Shown here in pieces: positions 53,335 through 62,721 of a stretch of 64,000 nucleotides of DNA; the stretch's first letter is position 1; the number at the start of each line of letters is the position of its first letter. The stretch lies in the NCBI RefSeq assembly GCF_001613365.1, contig NZ_BDCF01000026.1, forward strand, positions 1 to 64,000. The letters are read 5' to 3'. The notes beneath the pieces are model-generated. The model did no database searches. It saw only the letters and a list, made by a program, of their open reading frames with translations, and was not told where the DNA came from. The DNA comes from Nocardia xishanensis NBRC 101358. GTDB lineage: Bacteria; Actinomycetota; Actinomycetes; Mycobacteriales; Mycobacteriaceae. Position numbers and translations under genes: made by a program.

Positions 53335-54684
53335 TCACGTACTGCGGGCAGGCGCGAGGTAGCGCGGATTCGCGACGACCACCTGCGCGGTGATCGAACT
53401 CCGCACGACCGCAACGATATCGGGGTCGTCGTCCGGCACCGTGCCGTTACGAATGCGAGCGGCCAACTCACCGTCGTCCGCACAGCCAATGGCAGCCAGC
53501 CGGGTGCGGTGCGCGGCCCGCTCCTCCCGCCCGAGCCGCATCTCCCGGCGGACGATGGTAAGCGCGTTCGCGGAGACCTTGGCGAGATAGGCGCTGCGCG
53601 GGTCCTCGGTCGTCAATTCCTCCCGTAGGAACCCCGTGACGGCGTTCAACAGTTCGTCGATGGTCGGGCGGTCGTACATATCGGGTTGCTCGACGGGAGC
53701 GTGCTCGCGGAGGGGGTCCGCGATCACCTCGGCACCGGTGAGGCCGAGGGCGAGCAGGGCGTCGTGCTCGGCCTCCGCGATCCGCCTGCCCAGGACGGCC
53801 AGCTCCACGGACTGCTCGGTCCCGCCGAGGTGCCGTTCGGCCTGAATTCGACAGAGCACAGCCCAACGGGCGCAGGCGTAGGCCTCCCACCATCGCACCG
53901 CTTCCGGATCGGGGTAGGCCCCCGTGGCCCGTCCATAGCTCGCGAGCAGGTCCTCGAAGGACCCGAAGCCGCCGACCTCTGGTCTTTCGCCGAACCTCCA
54001 GGCACGCGCACACAACCAACCGAGGTCCTCGCGCGGATCGCCGATATGGGCAAGCTCCCAGTCGAGCACGGCCCGCACCCCGCCGTCGTCGATGAGCAGG
54101 TTGCCGTTGCGGAAGTCGCCGTGCACCAGAGTGGGCGGGACCGGCTCCGGACGCGTCCGTTCCAACCGGCGGAAGATCAGTTCCATCGCAGGCCGGTCCT
54201 CGCCGAAGACTGCGTGGCTCTCGCGCAGACGGGTGAGCGGGTCACCATCCTCCTCGAGCCTGGGCACCTCCGCTGGAGCGATCGCATGGATGCGTCCGAG
54301 AATCTCGCCGAACTGGTGGACCAGCTTCGGCCTGACCGTGGCCCAGCGGTCTTCCCTGAGCAGCCGGTGCGGAATGGTCTCGCCGTCGAGCCGTTCCATG
54401 AGCAGGTACGGGCTGCCCACACCGTCCGTACCGTCGCCATGGGCCACCAAGGCCGGGACGGGTACGCCCGCACGCGCACACGCGCGGAAGCAGTCGGCCT
54501 CTCGCGCCATCCCCGCAGCGTCCGGAGCCGCAGGCGGGTCGCGGCGCAGTATCAGCCCGCGGCCCTCGGCATCCATCGCCCACGTCTCGCGGCTGGCCCC
54601 GGCCGAAAGCCGGCGCAGACCAGCGATCTGGGCGCCGACCACACGCTCGAGCGAGTCGGCCAGAGCGTTCGCGCCCGCCGTCAT
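53335..54684 (-). CDS. APH-type phosphotransferase with C-terminal extra domain
   Basis: A 449-residue protein. Residues about 15-330 are an APH-fold kinase with RLSAGASRETWAMDAEGRGL, HGDFRNGNLLIDDG and AVLDWELAHIGDPREDLGWL. Residues about 345-449 form a separate helical domain beginning YDRPTIDELLNAVTGFLREE, known from proteins that follow such kinases (DUF6285-like, from memory). ATG 54684 follows GAGGTG. It is divergent from an ACAD gene, with a TetR operator between. It may phosphorylate a hydroxylated acyl-CoA. A broken relative lies at 20904-21410. Confidence 0.82.
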   Translation of the reverse strand: MTAGANALADSLERVVGAQIAGLRRLSAGASRETWAMDAEGRGLILRRDPPAAPDAAGMAREADCFRACARAGVPVPALVAHGDGTDGVGSPYLLMERLDGETIPHRLLREDRWATVRPKLVHQFGEILGRIHAIAPAEVPRLEEDGDPLTRLRESHAVFGEDRPAMELIFRRLERTRPEPVPPTLVHGDFRNGNLLIDDGGVRAVLDWELAHIGDPREDLGWLCARAWRFGERPEVGGFGSFEDLLASYGRATGAYPDPEAVRWWEAYACARWAVLCRIQAERHLGGTEQSVELAVLGRRIAEAEHDALLALGLTGAEVIADPLREHAPVEQPDMYDRPTIDELLNAVTGFLREELTTEDPRSAYLAKVSANALTIVRREMRLGREERAAHRTRLAAIGCADDGELAARIRNGTVPDDDPDIVAVVRSSITAQVVVANPRYLAPARST

Positions 54685-54866
54685 CGAGGGCACCTCGAAT
54701 TCTTGCGCCACGAATCCGCGAGCGCTGCCCGCCCGACGAATCTGATGGACGGCGAGTCGGCCGTCCGTCCCTCTACTTCGAATCCAACCATGAACACACC
54801 ATAGCTTCCTTGACCAATTGTTCAACCGTTGATTGACAGTCCAGGTGAGGAGTCATACATTGTGTT

Positions 54867-54878
54867 GAACGCTCGTTC
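54867..54878. promoter_or_regulatory. GAACGCTCGTTC site, probable TetR operator
   Basis: Arms GAACG/CGTTC are the same as in the palindrome at 52523. It lies between the divergent phosphotransferase (start 54684) and ACAD (start 55185) genes. Confidence 0.6.
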
Positions 54879-55128
54879 CATCGAGTCGATCGACGACAGG
54901 ATGCGCGACACAGCGCCACACGGCCTGCTTCGGGTACGCGCTGCGGATCACCAAGCCGGGAGCCGCGCAAACGCTGCTACAGCAACTGGCTCGATGGATC
55001 TCGGGCGTACGACGCCGAGCGGCAGGCCGCGGCGGTCTCGACCTTCCACGGGCCATCGGCGAGGGCGTTCTGGGGCCGCCCCTCGCTTCGCAACCCATCA
55101 CACACCCACATCGAGAAAAGGACGACTG

Positions 55129-55188
55129 ATGATCACTGATCCCACGGCCACCTCGGCCGGACGACGCGCAGCCGGGTGGCAGGCATGA
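55129..55188 (+). CDS. short leader peptide overlapping the acyl-CoA dehydrogenase start
   Basis: A 19-codon frame (MITDPTATSAGRRAAGWQA) with AAAAGGAC five bases before its ATG. Its TGA (55186-55188) overlaps the ATG of the ACAD (ATGA). The ACAD start has no good ribosome site of its own, so coupling is likely. The same arrangement occurs at 19982-20044. Confidence 0.45.
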   Translation: MITDPTATSAGRRAAGWQA

Positions 55189-56438
55189 GCAATGCATTGC
55201 CACCGGACGTGACCGACCTGCTGCATCGGCTCGACGCGTTCATCGACGCCGAGATCGCTCCGTTGGAGGAGCAGGACGACAACCGCCGCTTCTTCGACCA
55301 CCGCAGGGAGTGGGCTCGCACGGACTTCGAGAACGACGGCCTGCCCCGGCACGAGTGGGAGGAACTCCTCGACGAAGTCCGTAGGAGGGCAGACGCGGCC
55401 GGTTTCTACCGCTATTCGCTGCCGAAGGATCTGGGCGGCAACGACGGCTCCGATACGGCCATGGCCGCTATCCGAGAACATCTCGCCCATCGGGGGCTTG
55501 GACTACACAATGACCTCCAGAACGAACACTCGGTCGTGGGCAACCTCGTCTTCGCACACCTGATCCACCTCTTCGGCACGGAGGCGCAGCGCGAGGAGCT
55601 CGTGGAAGGTCTGATCACCGGCGGCAAGGGCCTGACGTTCGGGCTGACCGAGCCGGAGCACGGCAGCGACGCGACGTGGCTGGAGACGACCGCCCGTCGT
55701 GTTGGGGACGACTGGGTCATCAACGGGGCCAAGCGGTGGAATACCGGAATCCACACGGCTACCCACGCTCTCATCTTCGCGAGGACGTCCGGCGAGCCCG
55801 GCTCGGCGAAAGGGATCACAGCCTTCCTCGTCCCCACTCACGCACGGGGCTTTCAGGTCCCGTTCTACTGGTGGACGCTCAACATGCCCACCGACCACGG
55901 TGAAGTCGTGCTCCAGGACGTGCGCGTGCCCGCGTCGGCGGTGTTCGGCGCGGAGGGCGAGGCATTGACCATCGCGCAGACCTTCCTGCACGAGAACCGG
56001 ATTCGGCAAGCCGCTTCCAGTCTCGGAGCCGCGCAGTACTGTATCGACCGCGCGGTCGCCTACGCCAAGGAGCGGCATACCTTCGGGCGCCCCTTGTCCA
56101 CTCGGCAGGCGATCCAGTGGCCCTTGGTGGAACTGCACACCGAGGCCGAGATGTGCCGGGCGCTGATCCGCCAGACGGCCGCGGACCTCGACGAGTGCCG
56201 AGCCGAGGGACGGCCCGCAGTCTCGGTCGGCCACAAGGTTTCGATGTGCAACTACCGGAGTAACAGGCTCGTCTGCGAGGCCGCCGATCGCGCGATGCAG
56301 GTGCTTGGCGGCATCGGCTACTCGCGACACGAACCGTTCGAGCACATCTACCGCCATCACCGCCGCTACCGCATCACCGAAGGCGCCGAAGAGGTCCAGA
56401 TGCGCCGGGTCGCCGGCCAGCTGTTCGGATTTCTCTGA
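55185..56438 (+). CDS. acyl-CoA dehydrogenase
   Basis: A 417-residue ACAD distinct from the other four: FYRYSLPKDLGGNDGSDTAM, LTFGLTEPEHGSDATWLETT, INGAKRWNTGIHTATHALIF, VPFYWWTLNMPTDHGEVVLQ, RHTFGRPLSTRQAIQWPLVE, VLGGIGYSRHEPFEHIYRHH and RITEGAEEVQMRRVAGQLF, where the conserved Glu pair stands near the catalytic position. It oxidises an acyl-CoA with ETF as acceptor. It is paired with the divergent phosphotransferase. A strong terminator follows. Confidence 0.88.
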   Translation: MSNALPPDVTDLLHRLDAFIDAEIAPLEEQDDNRRFFDHRREWARTDFENDGLPRHEWEELLDEVRRRADAAGFYRYSLPKDLGGNDGSDTAMAAIREHLAHRGLGLHNDLQNEHSVVGNLVFAHLIHLFGTEAQREELVEGLITGGKGLTFGLTEPEHGSDATWLETTARRVGDDWVINGAKRWNTGIHTATHALIFARTSGEPGSAKGITAFLVPTHARGFQVPFYWWTLNMPTDHGEVVLQDVRVPASAVFGAEGEALTIAQTFLHENRIRQAASSLGAAQYCIDRAVAYAKERHTFGRPLSTRQAIQWPLVELHTEAEMCRALIRQTAADLDECRAEGRPAVSVGHKVSMCNYRSNRLVCEAADRAMQVLGGIGYSRHEPFEHIYRHHRRYRITEGAEEVQMRRVAGQLFGFL

Positions 56439-56464
56439 GCGCCATAGACGGTCGACCTCGTTGT

Positions 56465-56502
56465 GATAAAGGCTGCCCGCTCGATGCTGGGCAGCCTTTA
56501 TC
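56465..56502 (+). terminator. 14-bp perfect hairpin after acyl-CoA dehydrogenase
   Basis: GATAAAGGCTGCCC pairs exactly with GGGCAGCCTTTATC across a 10-base loop, 26 bases after the stop codon. Confidence 0.82.
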
Positions 56503-56566
56503 GATCATCGTTCCTACTTCCGGAGAAGCCGACGGGCGCTTGCCGCGGAATCCCTCTCGACAGGCG

Positions 56567-56884
56567 TCAGATGTGAACAACTGAAGCTGTCCCCGAGCGC
56601 TCGATCGCGAACGCCTGCTCGAGACCCGCCAAGACAGAGCGTTCAGCGTTTCTGCCGGGCGCGACGGTCAGGTTGGCGGCCATGGCCTGACTCAGAGTCG
56701 GCCCGCACCTCCCAGACAGCACTGGCGCCGGGGCGGCGAGCACATTGACACGCTGGTCCGAGAAACCGGCCTCGGCAGAGCGGGTGATGGCCTCCACTAT
56801 CCCGACGGACTCCCGGAAGGCTACGGGTGGTGTCGTCCGCAGACATTGCGCAGCTGAGCCGCCTCGACAAGTCCCGCAACGCAT
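56567..56884 (-). pseudogene. unidentified C-terminal gene remnant
   Basis: The minus strand encodes VEAITRSAEAGFSDQRVNVL, APAPVLSGRCGPTLSQAMAA, NLTVAPGRNAERSVLAGLEQ and AFAIERSG, which looks like the conserved end of a real protein. I do not recognise the family. The upstream part is missing and meets a GntR remnant. Confidence 0.4.
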
Positions 56885-56953
56885 CTGGCGTGCGCGGCCA
56901 GCGCATGCGCGGTCGCCGTCATCTCTCCGCTCGCCCTTGGAATCCTGCGCGCG

Positions 56954-57250
56954 TCACGACGGTCGGGTGCCGCGGACGGCTTCCAGCGCTGCCGCCTTCG
57001 CGGCAAGTACATGTCGGCGCGCACTTGCCGCAGCGCCGCTTGCGTCCCGTTCATGTATCAGGCGGGCCATCTGGCGGATCTCGTTCGCGTTCGCGTCGCC
57101 GCGACCAGCGATGCGTAGCGAGAGACTGCGGAGCGCAGTGATACGCGCCTCGATCGGCCCGAACATCTTGGCAGCCGTGCACCAACACGTCGGCCTCGGC
57201 CAGTAGCTCCAGAAAGTGCGGCGATCGCGAGACCCGCCGCACCAAAGCTG
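56954..57250 (-). pseudogene. GntR (FadR-like) regulator remnant, frameshifted
   Basis: The minus strand reads MFGPIEARITALRSLSLRIA and then HVLAAKAAALEAVRG, matching MFGSIEARIHALRRVSLRIG and HVLAAKAAALAALG of the intact GntR at 60599-61270. Upstream, in another frame, RRVSRSPHFLELLAEADVLV continues the match. The DNA-binding N terminus is gone. It is a decayed second copy of the cluster regulator. Confidence 0.68.
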
Positions 57251-57432
57251 GCGGCGGCCAGGTCCGGTTATCGGGAAGGCGGACTTCAACGCTCGCTCAC
57301 CGGTGCTCTCCACCCCTGCTCACCTCGACCGGCGCGCTACCGAGCGCTACCCATATCTGGGTGAGCAGGCCCGTGGCCGTGCTTCGCGACGGCGCTCCGA
57401 TCCCGGCGACCGGCTGGGCCGGTCGCCGGGGC

Positions 57433-59841
57433 TTATCGCGCCTCCGCTCGTTCCGCCGCTTTGCTGCTGTCTGATCGCATTGACGACAGACCGGGAATTT
57501 TCCCGTCCAGCTCGGGCAAAAGATTGGTCAGGAAGGTGGTGTATTCGTTCGACCGCGGATCGGCTACGTCCTCGCCGAGGCCGGGAGCCGGACCCGGATC
57601 GGCGGGGGCGAAGCCGCGAAGGATCATCGGGAAGCCCTTCAGCCACCCGCCATCGGCACCGCGCAGAGCGAGGCGCCGCTCGCGGTAGCGCGACTGGATG
57701 GCTCGGTCGGCCGCGGTGCACACCGGCACCGCGGGCACACCGGCTGCGCGCAGCTCGGCCACGGCCTGGCCCCTCGTTCGGGTCGACGCCCATTCGGTGA
57801 TCCGCGCATCGACGTCGTCCTGGTTGTCCCACCACCGCTGTTCGTCTTCAGCGACCGGCAGCCCGGGAACGAGGGTGCCGAGTGCCCGCCGATGCACGTC
57901 CTCGGTGCAGGAAAGAGCGATCCACGCCGTCTCCGCGGTCGGGTAGACATCGTGTGGCGTCGCGCCCGGCCTGCGGTTGCCCGTCGGATGCATCGGCCGA
58001 CCTTCCCAGACGAAGGCAGCGAGCTGGTCGGCGAGCGTCCACGCCACCAGCTCTCGCTGCGACACGTCGAGCCATGTCCCGACGCGGCGCGTCGCGGTAG
58101 CGTGCGCCACCAGGGCCGCGCCCGCCAGCGCCACGATCTGGTCGGGAAAATTCACGTCGCCCGACGACCAGATCGGCGCCTCACCGCGATAACCCGTGGC
58201 AGCGGCGAGACCGGAGAGCAGATCGAGGGTGGAACCGTAAGAGCTGTATTGGGATTCCGGTCCCACACTGCCCTGACTCGACAGGGACAGATAGATCAGA
58301 TCGGGGTTCAGTTCCCGGGCGGTGTCCGGGTCGATCCCCATCCGGCGGGTGACTCCGGCCCGGAAGTTTTCGACCAGTACATCGGCCCGCCGGATGAGGT
58401 CGTGCACGATCCGCCGCCCACCCTCGCTCTTGAGGTCGACGCACAGGCCGATCTTGCCGACGTTGTTCGAAGCGAACATCGGCGAGACCGTGGGAATCAC
58501 GCCGGCGTCCGCCCCCGGCATCGCCCACTGGCGGAACCGGTCTGGACGGGCATTCGACTCGATCTTGATGACGGTCGCGCCGTAGTCCGCGAGCAGTCTG
58601 CTCGTGGCCGCGCCCGCGGTGATCGTGCCGAAGTCCAGTACGAGCATGCCTGCCAAAGGCGCGTCACCCAGTCGGCCGACTCCCCCCTCGGCTGCAGGCG
58701 TCACCCCGGCGACCGCAGCGCGACGGACGATCGCGTCCTCGCCGAGCGCGGGCGCCCGCTCGGCTTCGACGGTCCTCGCATCGGGCAGGAGGAAAGACAC
58801 CACCGGGGCGTCTCGCCGGCGCCGGTCGGGAGGGATCACGAAACCCCTCTTCGCGAGCTGGTCGGCGGCGAGCAGATCCGCTGCCGTGGCCGCGTAGCCG
58901 AACGGAAGTCCCAGGCGCTGGGCCGAGGCGTAGACCTCGGCGGCCTGCCGCCACCTGATCGCGTCGGCGATGACCGGCCACAGTTCCTCCGCCCGTTCGA
59001 GCCGGACGCGCGCGTCGAGAAACTCCGGGTCGCCGAGGCGGTCGTCACCGATCAGCTCGACGACCGCGGGCCACTGGTGGTCCAGGAAGATAACACCGAC
59101 CCAGCCGTCCTTCGCCTCCACAATCCGCCATGACCCGCGCGACGCGCCAGTGCGGCAGGGAACCGCGGCGCCGAGCTCGTATGTCACATCGCTTTTCCAG
59201 TCCATATACGCGGCGACATCGCTCAGGGCGACCTCGACGTGGTCGCCGGTTCCGGTTCGAGTGCGTCGGTGCAGGGCGAGCGAGGCGCCGAAGAGACCGA
59301 CGAACGCGGCCGCATACGCCGCCTGCTCGCCGCCCAGTGTCAACGGCGACCGGTCCGGCTCGCCGACCATCTGCGCCAACCCGCCGTAGGCCTCCGCGAG
59401 CAAACTGTCTCCCGCGGTCTCGGCGAACTCTCCCTCCAGACCGAACGCCGTCAGCGAAACGGTAACCAGCTGCGGAAACCGTTGCGCCAGACGCTTGGGG
59501 TCCAGCCCGAGTTCCCGTGCTCGGCTCGGGGACAGATCGATGAGCAGCACGTCAGCGGACGTCAGCAAGGCTTCCCAGTCGGCGGGGGCGAGGGCCGGAT
59601 CGCACACCACGCTGCGCTTGCCCGCTGCTGTCGCGGTGAACGTGAACTCACGCGCCCGGAGCGGGTGCCCGGCTGCGGGCTCACACAGCGTGACCTCGTG
59701 CCCCAGCCCGGCGAACAGCCTGCCGCACGCCGCGCCTGCCACCGACCGAGTCAGCTCGATGACCCGAAGAACCTCCGGAACATCCATTCCGCCGTCTCCG
59801 GCGAGCTCGCAGTGACGACCGTTGCTGTGGGACTTCGTCAT
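57433..59841 (-). CDS. double-domain class III (CaiB/BaiF) CoA-transferase
   Basis: An 802-residue protein made of two CaiB-fold halves. Half 1 (about 20-395): VLRVIELTRSVAGAACGRLF, AGLGHEVTLCEPAAGHPLRA, GDSLLAEAYGGLAQMVGEPD. Half 2 (about 400-780): MLVLDFGTITAGAATSRLLA, DYGATVIKIESNARPDRFRQ, NNVGKIGLCVDLKSEGGR, VLVENFRAGVTRRMGID, SGDVNFPDQIVALAGAALVA. Half 2 keeps an Asp at the expected catalytic place (GDVNFPD); half 1 has GEQAAY there and may be structural. It likely activates the pathway acid to its CoA thioester using another acyl-CoA. ATG 59841 follows GGAGGAGG. Confidence 0.85.
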   Translation of the reverse strand: MTKSHSNGRHCELAGDGGMDVPEVLRVIELTRSVAGAACGRLFAGLGHEVTLCEPAAGHPLRAREFTFTATAAGKRSVVCDPALAPADWEALLTSADVLLIDLSPSRARELGLDPKRLAQRFPQLVTVSLTAFGLEGEFAETAGDSLLAEAYGGLAQMVGEPDRSPLTLGGEQAAYAAAFVGLFGASLALHRRTRTGTGDHVEVALSDVAAYMDWKSDVTYELGAAVPCRTGASRGSWRIVEAKDGWVGVIFLDHQWPAVVELIGDDRLGDPEFLDARVRLERAEELWPVIADAIRWRQAAEVYASAQRLGLPFGYAATAADLLAADQLAKRGFVIPPDRRRRDAPVVSFLLPDARTVEAERAPALGEDAIVRRAAVAGVTPAAEGGVGRLGDAPLAGMLVLDFGTITAGAATSRLLADYGATVIKIESNARPDRFRQWAMPGADAGVIPTVSPMFASNNVGKIGLCVDLKSEGGRRIVHDLIRRADVLVENFRAGVTRRMGIDPDTARELNPDLIYLSLSSQGSVGPESQYSSYGSTLDLLSGLAAATGYRGEAPIWSSGDVNFPDQIVALAGAALVAHATATRRVGTWLDVSQRELVAWTLADQLAAFVWEGRPMHPTGNRRPGATPHDVYPTAETAWIALSCTEDVHRRALGTLVPGLPVAEDEQRWWDNQDDVDARITEWASTRTRGQAVAELRAAGVPAVPVCTAADRAIQSRYRERRLALRGADGGWLKGFPMILRGFAPADPGPAPGLGEDVADPRSNEYTTFLTNLLPELDGKIPGLSSMRSDSSKAAERAEAR

Positions 59842-60598
59842 CGCCGATACCTCCTCCCCCGCCTGGCCTGCGCCAGGTAGGACGTGTGCCCGACCCTGGG
59901 CGCGCCCCTCGGCGGGCCGACCCTTTGTCACAGGCGCATATGTCGAGATCGATGGCAGGAAAGACGACTACCCGTCGGTACACCCGGCGGAAGGCAGTCG
60001 GCTTCGTCATCTATATTTTGTATGACGGTATCCAGTATGCCGTAGATTCGTCAATTTGCGCCGGTTGATCGGACGCGACGACGTGCACCGGCTCTCCGCG
60101 GGCGGCACGCAACGACGCCCGGTGCCGCACCCGACCGAAAATGCCGCTGGCGAGGTGGAATTCGGGCGCACCACGAACTCCGTCCTTCCGGCATCGAATC
60201 GCGTTTGGGAGTGAAGCGCCCGGCCGACGCTGATCGATAGCAGCGCGACAGCCCGAATCCTCGGTGCAATCAACCGGAAGTCACGAAAATTGTTCCCGTT
60301 CTGGGCTCGCGTACCACCGCAAGGTAAACGTGGATTCCGTCGGGGCGCTTGTTCCTCCCTTGCGCATCGCCCCGATTGGACAGCTCGTCGAGCCCCCGGG
60401 CAGCCACCGGGTTCAGGCCACCCTCCCGCGCGACCCACTGGCACCGAACATGGCGAGATGCCAGCCCGCGACGGACCGCCAGCCGCTACACCGTTCACGA
60501 CGGTAGCGGTCACACAAACCGCCCCACGTCAGCCGATGGCCCGGACATCGAGAGCGCGGCATCGAGCCTCGATCGTGACCGATCGCCGATTCGAAGCG
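59842..60598. other. long upstream region of the CoA-transferase gene
   Basis: About 750 bases. It holds the operator at 60017-60040 and otherwise no frame I can support. The stretch 60060-60598 separates it from the end of the GntR gene. Confidence 0.4.
60017..60040 (-). promoter_or_regulatory. catabolic operator motif upstream of the CoA-transferase
   Basis: TTGTATGACGGTATCCAGTA, one base different from the copies at 5195 and 52171, about 175 bases before the CoA-transferase start. Confidence 0.68.
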
Positions 60599-61270
60599 TC
60601 AGCCGGGGCCGCGCCCGAGCGCCGCCAGTGCCGCAGCCTTCGCCGCGAGCACGTGCGCACGTGCCGCCGCGGCGGCAGCCGGCCCATCTCGCTCGGCGAT
60701 GAGGTCGATAATCTCCATCAGCTCTCGCCGACTGACCTCGGCACGGCCGCCGATCCGCAGGGAAACCCGGCGCAGCGCATGGATCCGCGCTTCGATCGAC
60801 CCGAACATCTGCTGAAGAATCGAGTTGCCCGCGGCTTCGAGAAGAAGGTCGTAAAACCTCCGAGTAGCGGCGAGCTCGTCATCGAGCTCACCGGAATCGG
60901 CCGACATCATAACGGCGCGGAGGTCCGCCACTTGGGCATCCGAGGCGTTCCGCACGACGAGTTCCACCGCAGCCGCCTCGAGCGGTGCGCGCACGTCGTA
61001 CAGCTCGTTCACCACCTCCGCGGTCAGCATCGCGACCCGTAATCCCCTCGGGCCGGACCTCTCGACGAGCCCCTCCGCCTGCAGGCTCCGGAGCGCCTCA
61101 CGCAGGGACGTCCTGCTTACACCGGTCAGCTCGACGAGCTCCCGCTCGGTGAGCCTGCGGCCCGGCTCCAGATCACCCCGCGTAATGGCCTCGCGTACCG
61201 CGTCGGTGACCCGCTCCCGCAGCAACCGCTCTGGACGCTCGACCAGGAGTCCGAGATCACCGTCTGCCAC
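60599..61270 (-). CDS. GntR-family (FadR/FCD type) transcriptional regulator
   Basis: A 223-residue regulator. The N-terminal winged helix is LLRERVTDAVREAITRGDLE, PGRRLTERELVELTGVSRTS, LREALRSLQAEGLVERSGPR. The C-terminal FCD ligand domain has LYDVRAPLEAAAVELVVRNA and HVLAAKAAALAALG. FCD-type GntR proteins bind acids or acyl-CoAs and usually repress. It is divergent from the P450 at 61474, with a palindromic operator-like site (61401-61428) between them, so autoregulation and control of the P450 are likely. It is the best candidate regulator for the operator found across both blocks. Confidence 0.9.
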   Translation of the reverse strand: MADGDLGLLVERPERLLRERVTDAVREAITRGDLEPGRRLTERELVELTGVSRTSLREALRSLQAEGLVERSGPRGLRVAMLTAEVVNELYDVRAPLEAAAVELVVRNASDAQVADLRAVMMSADSGELDDELAATRRFYDLLLEAAGNSILQQMFGSIEARIHALRRVSLRIGGRAEVSRRELMEIIDLIAERDGPAAAAAARAHVLAAKAAALAALGRGPG

Positions 61271-61400
61271 TGAGACCTCCTTGGTTTTTGTAGGACCGAC
61301 ACATCATACAGGCCGACAGCCCTGGCGCCGCAATCCCGACCAGGACGAACAGCGACGTTCCAATCGGGTCGGATCACCCATCACCGACACGTTGACAGAT

Positions 61401-61428
61401 TTCGTATTACGTAGTCCAATACTACAAC
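61401..61428. promoter_or_regulatory. operator-like site between GntR and P450 genes
   Basis: TTCGTATTACGTAGTCCAAT followed by ACTACAAC; CGTATTAC and ATACTACAA recur at 12895, 27511 and 29495, here spread around a longer centre. Confidence 0.62.
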
Positions 61429-61473
61429 GTGCGGCTAGTGAGAGCGCCGTCACACTCTGCAAAGGAGCATCTT

Positions 61474-62721
61474 GTGCCGTTGACCTACGAACAGACGGGG
61501 AACGTCCACATTCCGGACTTCAGTGACCCGGCCACCTTCACCGAGGAAGTCCCCCGCGCAGCCTTCGCCGAGATCCAGCGCCGACCGGGCCTGCACTGGG
61601 TCCCCACGACCGTCGCCAACAAGAACGGCGGGTACTGGGCGGTGACTCGGTTCGCCGACATCGTCGCGGTCGAGAAGGATCCGGCCACGTTCAGCTCTAC
61701 CGGGGGCCCGTCCTTCCCGTACACGAACCTCTCGCCCGACCACCCGTCGGTGGACATGATCATGTGCACCGACCCGCCGCGGCACAACTACCTGCGCCGA
61801 GCGGCAGCGAAAGGGTTCGGCCCGCGTATCGTCGCGAACTTCGAGCCGTGGGTCCGGGAAGTCGTCACCCAGGCGATCGACGCGGTCGAGGGCAGGTCGG
61901 AGTTCGACTACGTCGAGGAGTTCGCCCGCACGATTCCCGCGTACGTCATCGCCACGGTGCTCGGCGCGCCGCGCGAGGACCGCGCGTATCTCGTCGAGCT
62001 GCTGACCGACTTCTTCGACGCCGCACAGCATTTCGAGGGGCTCGAGGAGGGAGAGGGGACGGCCGACCGTGTGATCCCGTTGCTCGGGCAGCTCACGGAG
62101 TACGCCGCGAAGATGCAGCAGGTCAAGCTGGCGAATCCGGGGGACGACATGTTCACCGAGCTGAGCCGGTGCGTCGAGCGTGGCGAGATCAACCAGGCGG
62201 AGTACCTCCAGTGGATGTTCGTCATGATCGCCGCGGGCTTCGAGACCACGCACACGACGATCGGTCAGTCGATGCGGATGTATCTGGAGGACCCGGAGAT
62301 CGCGGCCCTGACCGACAAGGCCGTGGAGGAGGGTCAGGCCGGCCGCGCGGTCGACGAGTTCCTCAGGGTCATCAGCCCGGTGTATCAGATGGCCCGGACC
62401 GCCACCCGTGACCTGACCTTCGCCGGGGAACAGATCCGCGAGAACGATGTCATGGTCCTCTACTACACCGCCGCGAACCGGGATCCGGCAGTCTTCTCCG
62501 ACCCCGATCGCTTCGACCCGTGGCGCCCCGAGAAGGAGATGCTCGCCTTCGGCACCGGCGTGCACCGCTGCATCGGCGCCCACCTGGCGAAACTGGAGCT
62601 GACCATCCTCTGGGAGGAACTGCGGGCCCGCAATGTGCGGCTCGAGCTCGCGGGCGAACCGCGCCGCGGCTGGTCCAACTACATCAACCTGCTGACCGAA
62701 CTCCCGGTACGCCGGGTCTAA
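61474..62721 (+). CDS. cytochrome P450 (paralog 3 of 3)
   Basis: A 415-residue P450: AAGFETTHT (I helix), VDEFLRV (ExxR region), FGTGVHRCIGAHLA with heme Cys366, plus CTDPPRHNYLRRAAAKGF and GEPRRGWSNYINLLTELPVR. GTG 61474 follows AAAGGAG and gives VPLTYEQTGNVHIPDFSDP. It is closest to the P450 at 18485 at both ends and shares the I-helix and heme loop of the copy at 13916. It is divergent from the GntR gene, consistent with inducible expression. It needs the ferredoxin at 50872 or 3929 for electrons. Confidence 0.94.
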   Translation: MPLTYEQTGNVHIPDFSDPATFTEEVPRAAFAEIQRRPGLHWVPTTVANKNGGYWAVTRFADIVAVEKDPATFSSTGGPSFPYTNLSPDHPSVDMIMCTDPPRHNYLRRAAAKGFGPRIVANFEPWVREVVTQAIDAVEGRSEFDYVEEFARTIPAYVIATVLGAPREDRAYLVELLTDFFDAAQHFEGLEEGEGTADRVIPLLGQLTEYAAKMQQVKLANPGDDMFTELSRCVERGEINQAEYLQWMFVMIAAGFETTHTTIGQSMRMYLEDPEIAALTDKAVEEGQAGRAVDEFLRVISPVYQMARTATRDLTFAGEQIRENDVMVLYYTAANRDPAVFSDPDRFDPWRPEKEMLAFGTGVHRCIGAHLAKLELTILWEELRARNVRLELAGEPRRGWSNYINLLTELPVRRV

